Source: a virus. Taken from it: a stretch of DNA of 30,076 nucleotides. The stretch lies in IMG/VR virus record IMGVR_UViG_3300042893_002673, positions 1 to 30,076 of that record. The stretch is one strand, 5' to 3'. Positions 14,845 through 21,554 of this stretch are shown in pieces. Every line of letters starts with the position of its first letter. Position 1 is the stretch's first letter. Made by a program: the position numbers and the translations under genes. Below the pieces are notes generated by a model that was not told the origin of the DNA, searched no databases, and saw only the letters and a list, made by a program, of their open reading frames with translations.

Positions 14845-15546
14845 ATGAAATCCGAATCCGAGATCCTCGACAAGATCCGCAAGCTGCTCCGTCTGGCCGA
14901 CCGCTCCCGCGGGGCCACCGAGAACGAAGCCAAGGTCGCATTGACCAAGGCGCAGGAATTGATGACCCGCCACAACATCGACTCGGCGCTGCTCCGCATG
15001 GAGCGCGGCGAATCCGGCGGTGGGTCGTTCAAGGTGGACAAGGGAAACCTCGACCTGCCGAAGACCCTCAATCCGGCCGACCTGATGATCCTCTCGCTGC
15101 TGCAGGCGCACTTCAACGTGAAGACGATCCTGATGTCCGGCGGCCGCGGCACGGCGGTGGACATTATCGGGGCACCCGCCGACATCGACTTCGCGATCTA
15201 CGCCTTCAACTACCTGCGCCAGACCTTCTTCCGCTGTTGGAACGAGTTCAAGCGGACCCACGCCAACCCGGACAAGGCGTCCTACTACCGGGGCCTGCGC
15301 GACGGCCTGAACGCCGAGCTCAAGGCGGCCAAGGAGCGCACCGAGCAGTCCTACGCCGCCGACCAACGCCAGGCCTACGGACTGGTGGTCGTGGATCAGG
15401 AAACGGCGATCACCCGCTACGTCGCCGACCACTACGGCAAGCTCCGCAACCGGAACCAGCGCCGCCGCAATCTCCATTCCGGCAGTTACGCCGCCGGTGA
15501 AACCAAAGGCCGGACCATCCAGATCAACCGCCCGCTCCCGTCATGA
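14845..15546 (+). CDS. DUF2786-domain protein
   Basis: A 233-residue protein. Residues about 7-46 (ILDKIRKLLRLADRSRGATE, NEAKVALTKAQELMTRHNID) are a clear DUF2786 domain, a helical module common in phage and mobile-element proteins. The following beta/alpha part (residues 70-160, ending NYLRQTFFRCWNEFKRTHAN) is the region usually found with it. The C-terminus is basic (KLRNRNQRRRNLHSGSY). Its molecular role is not established; DNA-related work is suggested by context. The stop overlaps an ATG at 15543, but the next gene probably starts later, behind its own leader copy. Confidence 0.75.
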   Translation: MKSESEILDKIRKLLRLADRSRGATENEAKVALTKAQELMTRHNIDSALLRMERGESGGGSFKVDKGNLDLPKTLNPADLMILSLLQAHFNVKTILMSGGRGTAVDIIGAPADIDFAIYAFNYLRQTFFRCWNEFKRTHANPDKASYYRGLRDGLNAELKAAKERTEQSYAADQRQAYGLVVVDQETAITRYVADHYGKLRNRNQRRRNLHSGSYAAGETKGRTIQINRPLPS

Positions 15547-15560
15547 AAATCAGCCGACAG

Positions 15561-15610
15561 AAAGACGAAAAACACCATGGACGTGCCCGATCAGACAGGC
15601 AGATGGGGGA
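15561..15610 (+). repeat. Leader repeat, copy 2
   Basis: The second copy of the 50-nt leader, exactly 800 bp after the first. It ends in GGCAGATGGGGGA, which places a G-rich ribosome-binding-like stretch 5 nt before the ATG at 15615 and argues for that start. Confidence 0.6.
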
Positions 15611-15614
15611 TGCC

Positions 15615-15839
15615 ATGACAACAGCATCCATCCCTAACAGCTACCTGACCGAAGCGGTCCGGAACAGAATCCACGAACTCGAAGCGAACGGCTTCCGTGT
15701 CCGGCGCATCCTGCCGGCCGATCCGAAGGCCGGCGTCCATGCCCGCGAGTTCCGCGCCGACTTCGCCAAGCCAACCCGAACCGGACTGCTGGCGTTCAGC
15801 GTCCGGATCGACACCGACGGCAACATCACCACCCCATAA
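15615..15839 (+). CDS. Small unidentified protein
   Basis: A 74-residue protein (MTTASIPNSYLTEAVRNRIH...) with one amphipathic helix followed by strands (RVRRILPADP, REFRADFAKP, LLAFSVRIDTDGNIT). No family recognised. The frame is open back to an ATG at 15543 that overlaps the previous stop, but the interval 15561-15610 is a non-coding leader repeat and a G-rich stretch precedes 15615, so the shorter form is preferred. Its neighbours are phage accessory genes. Confidence 0.55.
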   Translation: MTTASIPNSYLTEAVRNRIHELEANGFRVRRILPADPKAGVHAREFRADFAKPTRTGLLAFSVRIDTDGNITTP

Positions 15840-15850
15840 CCAACACCACC

Positions 15851-16387
15851 ATGAACAAACTGTATTGGATCGTCTGCGACGACAAGGAAACCAACGTCTT
15901 CGAAGGCCGCTACCAGGGCCGCACCCGCGGCGAGGCCTTGAAGTTCCTCAAGCAAACCATCGGGCGCAAGACCCTCAACGGACTGGTCTTCACCATCACC
16001 GAAATCCCGGTTCCGCTGATCCGCGAGATTGTCGCGGAGATCCTCGCCGGAGGAGACGGCAGCCATGTCACGCCGGTCGCCAACATCGTGCCGATGCCCC
16101 GCCCCGAGGCCGAAGCCGGCCCGGGACGCTATGATGCGTTCGCCGATGCGGCTGATGCCGAACCACCGCCCGCGGAGGCTGCCCCGGCGGCAGAGCCAGG
16201 ACCCCCGAAGTCGAAGGCATCCAAGTCGGCCAAGAAGGTCGGCAATCCCGGCCACGGTGACGACCACTGGTCGCAGGTCCGGGCCTACTGGCTCGAATGC
16301 CGCAGCGTGAAGCAGACCGCCGAGCACTTCGGGATTTCGCCCAACTCCATCAAAACCCGCAGCCGCCGGGAGGGCTGGAACAAATGA
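15851..16387 (+). CDS. Protein with C-terminal terminase-type HTH motif
   Basis: A 178-residue protein in three parts. The N-terminal roughly 70 residues form a small alpha/beta domain (MNKLYWIVCDDKETNVFEGR). The middle is an Ala/Pro/Lys-rich low-complexity linker (about 85-130). The C-terminal HTH (WSQVRAYWLECRSVKQTAEH, FGISPNSIKTRSRREGW) resembles the DNA-binding helix-turn-helix of small terminases and phage regulators. A separate small terminase exists at 20908, so this is more likely a regulator or replication accessory factor. It is coupled to the next gene by ATGA. Confidence 0.65.
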   Translation: MNKLYWIVCDDKETNVFEGRYQGRTRGEALKFLKQTIGRKTLNGLVFTITEIPVPLIREIVAEILAGGDGSHVTPVANIVPMPRPEAEAGPGRYDAFADAADAEPPPAEAAPAAEPGPPKSKASKSAKKVGNPGHGDDHWSQVRAYWLECRSVKQTAEHFGISPNSIKTRSRREGWNK

Positions 16388-16719
16388 GCGCCCCCGCATG
16401 GAATCCCATCGTCGGCGACGGCGCGACGATCTGCCACTACAGCGACCGGACCGCCTGCACCGTGGTCCGCGTCAGCCCGAGCGGCAAGACCCTCTACCTC
16501 CAGCCCGACATCGCCACGCTGGACGGATGGAAGCCCGACATCCTCCCGGGGGGCTTCGCCGGCCACTGCGTGAACAACCACGAGCAGCGCTACACCTACG
16601 AGGCTGACCTGACGGCTCCGCTCCACCGCGCCAGCCTCCGCAAGGACGGCCGCTACCGGACCACTAGCGGCGAGAAAGTCGTTCCGGGCCGCCACCACTT
16701 CCACGACTACAACTTCTGA
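16384..16719 (+). CDS. Small conserved phage protein, beta-rich
   Basis: A 111-residue protein resembling a common small phage family that begins VGDGATICHYSDRTACTVV, RVSPSGKTLYLQ, probably an SH3-like barrel, and ends in a His-rich tail (GRHHFHDYNF). No function is known to me. The ATG at 16384 overlaps the preceding stop; the frame open to 16297 is rejected as overlap with the HTH gene. The stop overlaps the next start (TGATG). Confidence 0.65.
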   Translation: MSAPAWNPIVGDGATICHYSDRTACTVVRVSPSGKTLYLQPDIATLDGWKPDILPGGFAGHCVNNHEQRYTYEADLTAPLHRASLRKDGRYRTTSGEKVVPGRHHFHDYNF

Positions 16720-16958
16720 TGAAGGTCGAAGTCACGCGCCACCGCAAACCTGATGGCTACGCCACGCGCTACTGGTCGGTCGTGGTGAACGGCGAACTGC
16801 TCGCCGTCACCCTCTACCGCAAGGGCGCGCTGGCCGTCGCCAGGGCCCTCAACCACTCCAATCCAGATCCCCATGTCACGTTCCTTGAAGATTCTCCCAA
16901 CCCCGCCGCTACGCCCCGCAAGCCCGCCGCTGGCGTGGCGTCCTACCGGACCCGATGA
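16719..16958 (+). CDS. Small unidentified protein
   Basis: A 79-residue protein with an N-terminal strand-rich half (VEVTRHRKPDGYATRYWSVV, NGELLAVTLYRKGA) and a Pro/Ala-rich tail. It is coupled to the upstream gene by TGATG. Its last 86 nt overlap the AAA+ gene in another frame, an unusually deep overlap for this genome; either the AAA+ start is later than annotated or the tail of this protein is unconstrained. Confidence 0.55.
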   Translation: MKVEVTRHRKPDGYATRYWSVVVNGELLAVTLYRKGALAVARALNHSNPDPHVTFLEDSPNPAATPRKPAAGVASYRTR

Positions 16959-17538
16959 CCTCTGCGGCCCCGCCGCCACCGTCGCCGCCCGCCTCGTCGC
17001 CAAGGCCAAGAAGCTCCACGACGATCCCGCGGTTCCCGTGAAGATCCTGCTCTACGGCCCGCCGGGTGTCGGCAAGACCAGCATCGCCGACATGGTGGCA
17101 GACACGCTGGCCGGCACCCGCTTCGCCGTCGAGGAGTTCAACGGCAAGCTCGTCACCGTCGAAACCGTGAAGCAGTGGATGGGCAACCTCGCCACCTGTT
17201 CGCTGTTCGGAGTCTATTCGGTGAAGATCATCAACGAGATGGACCGCTGCACGCGGGACGCGCAGGACCTGCTCCTCAGCTACCTCGACCGCCTGCCACC
17301 GGGTCGGGCCGTGATCGGCACCAGCAACCTGCAACTCGACCTGCTCACCGAGCGGTTCCAGACGCGCTTCCAGTCGATCAAGCTCGCGGCTCCGACCACC
17401 GAGGAACTCGCAGCCCTGCTTCGAAAACACTGGCCGGTCGATGAAGCCACCTCGCTGCGGATCGCGGTGGGATCCGGCGGATGCGTCCGGGCCGCGCTGG
17501 CCGATCTGGAATCCTGGCTGGATGCCGGCGGCTGTTGA
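16873..17538 (+). CDS. AAA+ ATPase, clamp-loader/RuvB-like
   Basis: A 221-residue ATPase. It has Walker A GPPGVGKT (62-69), a Walker B-like VKIINEMD (117-124) in which Asn replaces the first acidic residue of the usual DExx, sensor-1 GTSN (149-152) and an Arg-rich RFQTRFQ segment (161-167) where an arginine finger is expected. A short C-terminal helical domain follows. The layout is that of small RFC/DnaX-type ATPases. No ATG lies between the start and the P-loop, so 16873 is kept despite an 86-nt overlap. It precedes the ParB/methyltransferase cluster and may load or remodel a DNA complex there. Confidence 0.75.
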   Translation: MSRSLKILPTPPLRPASPPLAWRPTGPDDLCGPAATVAARLVAKAKKLHDDPAVPVKILLYGPPGVGKTSIADMVADTLAGTRFAVEEFNGKLVTVETVKQWMGNLATCSLFGVYSVKIINEMDRCTRDAQDLLLSYLDRLPPGRAVIGTSNLQLDLLTERFQTRFQSIKLAAPTTEELAALLRKHWPVDEATSLRIAVGSGGCVRAALADLESWLDAGGC

Positions 17539-17540
17539 CA
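17535..17540 (+). promoter_or_regulatory. TTGACA start-associated motif using the upstream stop codon
   Basis: The TGA inside this hexamer is the stop of the AAA+ gene, and the ATG of the ParB-like gene follows after 15 nt. The same stop-motif-start arrangement is seen at 20169 and 29420. It selects ATG 17556 over the out-of-frame ATG at 17563. Confidence 0.5.
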
Positions 17541-17555
17541 GCGGCTTCCACGGCG

Positions 17556-18212
17556 ATGACCGATGATTCCCCCAAGGCCCGCACGCTCGCCAATGGCATC
17601 GAGGTCTGGTGCAGCTTCGACAAGCTCGTGCCGGTGGGCGAGTTGAAGCCCAACCCGCGCAATCCGAACACCCACCCGCAGCGGCAGGTCGAACTGCTCG
17701 CCAAGAACATCCGCTACTTCGGTTGGCGACAGACGATCACCGTGTCCAATCTCACCGGCCTGATCGTTTCCGGCCACGGCCGGCTGATGGCGGCGAAGCA
17801 CCTCGGCGTCGAGGTTGTGCCGGTCGACTACCAGGACTTCGCCAGCGAGAACGACGAACTCGCCGTGCTGGTCGCCGACAACCGCCTGGCGGAACTTTCC
17901 TCGGTCGATCTCAACGAACTCGAAAAGATCGCCAGCGAGTGGAAGTCGGCCGACTTCGACACCATCCTCGCCGGCTTCGAGCCCGCCGACCTCGAAGGCC
18001 TGCTCAATCCCGGCGGCGATGACGACCAAGAGGATGACGACGACCGGCACGACAAGGAACTCGACAAGAGCGACGTCACGGTCGCCGTCGGCCTCTACCG
18101 GTTCCGGATCAGCCAGGACGAGTTCATCGCGTGGTGCGACCGCGTGAAGCAGGACGCCGGTTTCGACAAGGACTCGGTCATTCAGGAAATCCGCAGCCGT
18201 CTCGGACTATGA
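17556..18212 (+). CDS. ParB/Srx-fold nuclease-domain protein
   Basis: A 218-residue protein. Residues about 25-120 form a ParB-like domain (LKPNPRNPNTHPQRQVELLA, GLIVSGHGRLMAAKHLG at 68-84, VLVADNRLAE). A strongly acidic linker (DDDQEDDDD) and a C-terminal segment FRISQDEFIAWCDRVKQDAG, IQEIRSRLGL follow. On phages this layout is typical of ParB-like proteins paired with DNA methyltransferases rather than of partition. The gene starts behind a TTGACA motif and overlaps the next gene by ATGA, so it is co-translated with the ParB-methyltransferase. It lacks an obvious HTH, arguing against a centromere-binding role. Confidence 0.8.
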   Translation: MTDDSPKARTLANGIEVWCSFDKLVPVGELKPNPRNPNTHPQRQVELLAKNIRYFGWRQTITVSNLTGLIVSGHGRLMAAKHLGVEVVPVDYQDFASENDELAVLVADNRLAELSSVDLNELEKIASEWKSADFDTILAGFEPADLEGLLNPGGDDDQEDDDDRHDKELDKSDVTVAVGLYRFRISQDEFIAWCDRVKQDAGFDKDSVIQEIRSRLGL

Positions 18213-19723
18213 ACATCACTCTCGAAGCCATCGACGCCGTCCGGCCCTCGACCTACAACCCGCGGTCGGCGGTTGCGGAACGGCTCGACTTGATCGAACT
18301 CTCCCTGCGCAAGCTCGGCTTCATCGCCCCGATCTTCGCCGACTCGGACGGCGAGATCCTGTCCGGCCACCAGCGCCACCTCGTGGCCACGCGGATGGGT
18401 GCCACGCACGTCCCGGTGTTCCGGACCAAGGCGCTCGACCTCGACCAGCGCAAGGCGCTCAACATCGTCTTCAACCGGGCGACCAACGACTTCGATTTCA
18501 ACAGCACGCCCGGCAGGGTCACCAGTGAGCTTCAATCGCTCGACATCCAGTCGCTCGCCTCGGCCATCCCGGACAAGGAGGTCGGCGGCGATGGCTTCCT
18601 GCGCTGCCTCAAGCCCGCGGAAGTCTCGGTCAAGGATCTCTGCAAGGTGAACGCGGGGCGCTGGATCCAGTATGCTCGCAACCTCGCCCGCACGCTGCAT
18701 CGCCACGGCATCCTCATGCCCATCGTCTGCCGCGAGGATCTCACGGTCATCAACGGCATCGGCCGGCTGGAAATGCTCGCCGAGAAGGGCGCCGCGTTCG
18801 CGCCGGTCGTGTTCGTCACCGGGGAGGAAGCGGAGTTCGCCCGGGCCATGATGAACCTGCTGTCGATGGATTTCGACATCCACACGCGCTATGCCGACAT
18901 GCTGCGCTTCAATTCGTTCCGCCGCGCACGCCGCGTGAGGCGCGAACTGGGCAACGGCTTCATCTTCGCCACCCACGGCGCGAAGCCCTGCAAGGACTTC
19001 GACATCGGCAAGCCGGCCGACCGCGCCCGTTGGGTTAAGGAGCACGGCACGACCATCCTCGACTTCGGGGCCGGCCACCTGACCGAAACCTTCCTCCTTC
19101 GCCAGGCCGGGATCGACTGCACGCCGTTCGAGCCCTACCGGCTGGGACCCGGCGGCATCAACAAGGCGGAGAGTGTGGAACTCGCCCGCGCGTTCCTGGC
19201 CGAAGTGGCGGCGGGCAAGGAGTGGACCAGCATTTTCATCGCCAGCGTGCTGAATTCCGTGCCGTTCCGCGAGGACCGCGAGCACATCGCCTGCCTCTGC
19301 GCCGCCCTGTGCAAGCCGTTCACCAAGGTCTATGCCTGCGCGTCCTCGGCCGGGGAGTCCGGCTGGCGGCAGGTCAACGGTAAGGCCTTCATGAACGAGA
19401 GCAACGCGGGAAACATCGCGTTCCGCCTCGACTACGAACCGGGCATCCGGATCGGCGACTTCCAGGACAAGCCCAAGGTCCAGAAGTATCACACCGTGTC
19501 GGAGTTCAAGGACCTCTTCGGCACCTTCTTCCGCTCGGTGGAGGTCGATGACTTTTCCAACAACATCAACGCCGCCTGCTCCGCGGCCCGTCCGGTCGAT
19601 CCGGCAAGGCTTCGCGCGGCCATTCGGTTCGAGTTCGACCTGCCCTATCCGGACGGCACGCGGATGGATCTCGTGCAATGCGCCATGGACGCCTTCTCGC
19701 AACGTCTTCAGATTACCCTATGA
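18209..19723 (+). CDS. Double ParB-like domain fused to a class I SAM methyltransferase
   Basis: A 504-residue fusion. Residues 10-95 are a ParB-like domain (PSTYNPRS, EILSGHQRHLVATRMG at 49-64). Residues about 140-245 look like a second, degenerate ParB-like copy (LTVINGIGRLEMLAEKG at 178-194, then ARAMMNLLSMDFDIH). Residues 280-450 are a SAM-dependent methyltransferase with motif I TTILDFGAGH (281-290), an acidic residue after strand 2 (FEPY, 307-310) and SVLNSVPFREDREHI (346-360). No DPPY/NPPF or Pro-Cys motif of standard DNA methyltransferases is visible, so the target is open. Coupled at both ends by ATGA. DNA-base or phage-nucleic-acid modification is the leading inference. Confidence 0.75.
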   Translation: MNITLEAIDAVRPSTYNPRSAVAERLDLIELSLRKLGFIAPIFADSDGEILSGHQRHLVATRMGATHVPVFRTKALDLDQRKALNIVFNRATNDFDFNSTPGRVTSELQSLDIQSLASAIPDKEVGGDGFLRCLKPAEVSVKDLCKVNAGRWIQYARNLARTLHRHGILMPIVCREDLTVINGIGRLEMLAEKGAAFAPVVFVTGEEAEFARAMMNLLSMDFDIHTRYADMLRFNSFRRARRVRRELGNGFIFATHGAKPCKDFDIGKPADRARWVKEHGTTILDFGAGHLTETFLLRQAGIDCTPFEPYRLGPGGINKAESVELARAFLAEVAAGKEWTSIFIASVLNSVPFREDREHIACLCAALCKPFTKVYACASSAGESGWRQVNGKAFMNESNAGNIAFRLDYEPGIRIGDFQDKPKVQKYHTVSEFKDLFGTFFRSVEVDDFSNNINAACSAARPVDPARLRAAIRFEFDLPYPDGTRMDLVQCAMDAFSQRLQITL

Positions 19724-20172
19724 TCATCCTGCTGGACCTCAACTACACGCTGGTGGCGAACAACCCGGCCCGTGGCACCACGCCCGTCCGGATGGAGAAG
19801 CGGCTCGCGGGCGAGCAATACCGCCAGTGGCTGGTCGAGCTCGTGCGGCCGCACACCGTCGTCCTGATCACCGCCCGCCCGGAAAGCTGGATGCCTAGAA
19901 CGCTCGACCGCATCGAGGAGCAAACCGGCTGGCGTCCCGAGGACGCGTGCTTCGCGCCGCAGGGCTGGTGGAATCCACCGGCAATCAAGGAACACCTGCT
20001 CCGGAAGGAAGTGTTCCCGAGCCACGGCGAGGACTCGCGCTACCTCGCGATCGAAAGCAACCCTCGGACCCGCGACATGTATGCCCGGTTCTCGATCCCG
20101 TGCTTCTGGGTGACGGAGGAAGGCACCTGCCTGACCGAAGGCACGCGGATCGTCAAACGGCTGCCGCGTTGA
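19720..20172 (+). CDS. HAD-superfamily hydrolase, small
   Basis: A 150-residue protein with HAD motif I LLDLNYTLV (D6, with Asn8 in place of the usual second Asp), motif II LITARPES (T51), a Lys near residue 90-96 and a final acidic motif YLAIESNPRTRDMY (109-121). HAD enzymes of this kind are phosphatases or phosphotransferases; the DxN variant makes catalysis less certain. Start at 19720 by ATGA overlap. Placed between the ParB-methyltransferase and a CmoA homologue, it might hydrolyse a phosphorylated intermediate of a modification pathway or repair nucleic-acid ends. Confidence 0.75.
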   Translation: MIILLDLNYTLVANNPARGTTPVRMEKRLAGEQYRQWLVELVRPHTVVLITARPESWMPRTLDRIEEQTGWRPEDACFAPQGWWNPPAIKEHLLRKEVFPSHGEDSRYLAIESNPRTRDMYARFSIPCFWVTEEGTCLTEGTRIVKRLPR

Positions 20173-20174
20173 CA
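20169..20174 (+). promoter_or_regulatory. TTGACA start-associated motif
   Basis: Contains the TGA stop of the HAD gene and precedes the ATG at 20189 by 14 nt. Confidence 0.5.
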
Positions 20175-20188
20175 TCCACCACGCGGGC

Positions 20189-20911
20189 ATGAGTGAAGCC
20201 CAACGCGACGAGGTGGTTCCACGCGGTGCCTGGCAGTTCGACCAGGAGGTGACCGCTGTCTTCGACGACATGCTCCAGCGGAGCATCCCGCAGTATAACG
20301 CGATGCGGATGGTGACCTTCGAGGTCGGCCGGCGCTTCGTGCAACCCGGCACCGCCATCATCGACATGGGATGCTCCCGCGGCCAGGCGCTGCTGCCGTT
20401 CGTCTCCACCTTCGGAGCCGCCAACGATTACATCGGCCTTGAAATCAGTGATCCGATGATCGAGGCCGCGCGTCAGAACTTCAGCTACCACCCGCACGGC
20501 AAGCGCGTCAGCATCCGCTCTGCCGATCTCCGCCACGAGTTCCCCGGTGTGACCTCCAGCCTCGTGCTCTCGGTGCTCACGCTCCAGTTCACCCCCATCG
20601 AATACCGCCAGCAAATTATCCGCCGGGTGTTCGAGTCGCTGGCGCCGGGCGGGGCCTTCATCCTGGTGGAGAAAATTCTCGGTGCCACCTCCCGGCTCGA
20701 CGAGGCGTTCGTGGAACTCTTCCTCCAGATCAAGCGGGAGAACGGCTATTCGGACAGTCAGATCGACCGCAAGCGGATGTCGCTGGAAGGCGTGCTGGTT
20801 CCGGTCACCGCCCGCTGGAACGAGGAGTTGCTCCGCGAAGAAGGTTTTTCCTCGGTCGATTGCTTCTGGCGGCATCTGAACTTCGCCGGGTGGGTGGCCG
20901 TGAAGCCATGA
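20189..20911 (+). CDS. CmoA homologue (carboxy-SAM synthase-like)
   Basis: A 240-residue protein resembling bacterial CmoA (247 residues in E. coli) along its whole length. [20 protein letters not shown] (15-34) matches the CmoA opening [37 protein letters not shown] holds SAM motif I; [10 protein letters not shown] and [12 protein letters not shown] follow in order. [16 protein letters not shown] (181-196) matches the segment with the arginine that, as I recall, contacts the carboxylate in E. coli CmoA (Arg199; here Arg196). CmoA converts SAM and prephenate to carboxy-SAM, used by CmoB to modify tRNA U34. No CmoB is visible here. It is unusual that a phage carries CmoA alone, coupled by ATGA to the small terminase gene. 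Confidence 0.8.
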   Translation: [240 protein letters not shown]

Positions 20912-21528
20912 GTTCGGCCCGGCTCCATGATGACGGGCGGCCGTCCCTGAATCCGGATGTCGCCGAGAAGATCCTCGACGCCGACTTCCAGAACATCGTC
21001 AAGAAGGTCGCCGCCGGAAAGCCGCTCACCGTCGCCGAGCGGACCCGCATCGAATCCCGGGCGGCCGGCAGCGTCGAAACGCTGGCCTATGCCAAGACCC
21101 TGGTGGAATTGGCGGCGGTTCTGGGGGTAACGCGCCGGACGCTCACCACCTGGCAGAAGATGGAGGGCGCTCCCAAGCCGCTGTCCAACGGGCTCTGGCC
21201 GGTGGCCGACTGGCGCGAGTTCGTCCGGCTCCGCGGCTTGAAGGCGGGCAAGGTGCCGGCCGGCAACGAGGAGGCGCTGAAAGCCCGCAAGCTGCTGGCC
21301 GAAGTCGAGGAACGGGAGCTGCGCATCGCGGTGAAGAAGGGCGAGTACGTCCCGCTCACCAAGGTCCGCGAGGAATGGATCGGCCTGGTCGCCCAGGCGA
21401 CTTCCATCTTGCGGGCGAAGTTCGAGAACGAGTTGCCGCCGGTGCTGTCCGGTCTCGATGCCACCGGCATCCAGCGGGAATGCCGCCGCGCCATCGACGA
21501 GGTCCTGCTTTGCCTCCACGAAGGCTGA
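20908..21528 (+). CDS. Terminase small subunit (Nu1-like)
   Basis: A 206-residue protein directly before the large terminase. Residues about 55-85 contain an HTH (LVELAAVLGVTRRTLTTWQK) followed by a wing-like GLWPVADWREFVRLRG, the Nu1/terminase small-subunit DNA-binding layout. Next is a long helix (NEEALKARKLLAEVEERELR, IAVKKGEYVP) and a C-terminal part that would contact the large subunit. It recognises the packaging site in lambda-like phages. Start by ATGA overlap with the CmoA-like gene; the open frame to 20860 lies inside that gene. Confidence 0.85.
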   Translation: MSSARLHDDGRPSLNPDVAEKILDADFQNIVKKVAAGKPLTVAERTRIESRAAGSVETLAYAKTLVELAAVLGVTRRTLTTWQKMEGAPKPLSNGLWPVADWREFVRLRGLKAGKVPAGNEEALKARKLLAEVEERELRIAVKKGEYVPLTKVREEWIGLVAQATSILRAKFENELPPVLSGLDATGIQRECRRAIDEVLLCLHEG

Positions 21529-21534
21529 CGGGCG

Positions 21535-21540
21535 TTGACG
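21535..21540 (+). promoter_or_regulatory. TTGACG start-associated motif
   Basis: Lies in the 26-bp gap between the terminase genes, 14 nt before the ATG at 21555, and decides that start against the longer open frame to 21375, which would overlap the small subunit gene by about 150 nt. Confidence 0.5.
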
Positions 21541-21554
21541 TTTTCAGCAAGGGC

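Noticed and set aside
14625-15185. Longer form of the amidoligase starting at 15185
   Set aside because: It would run through the divergent control region and antisense to the DUF2786 gene; family similarity begins at the GVEIEF motif just after 14624.
17556-18212. Chromosome/plasmid partition ParB
   Set aside because: No HTH centromere-binding domain and no ParA partner; the neighbour is a ParB-methyltransferase, which points to a modification role.
18182-19702. 506-codon minus-strand open frame opposite the ParB-methyltransferase
   Set aside because: It mirrors a gene with clear ParB and SAM motifs and has no recognisable motif itself.
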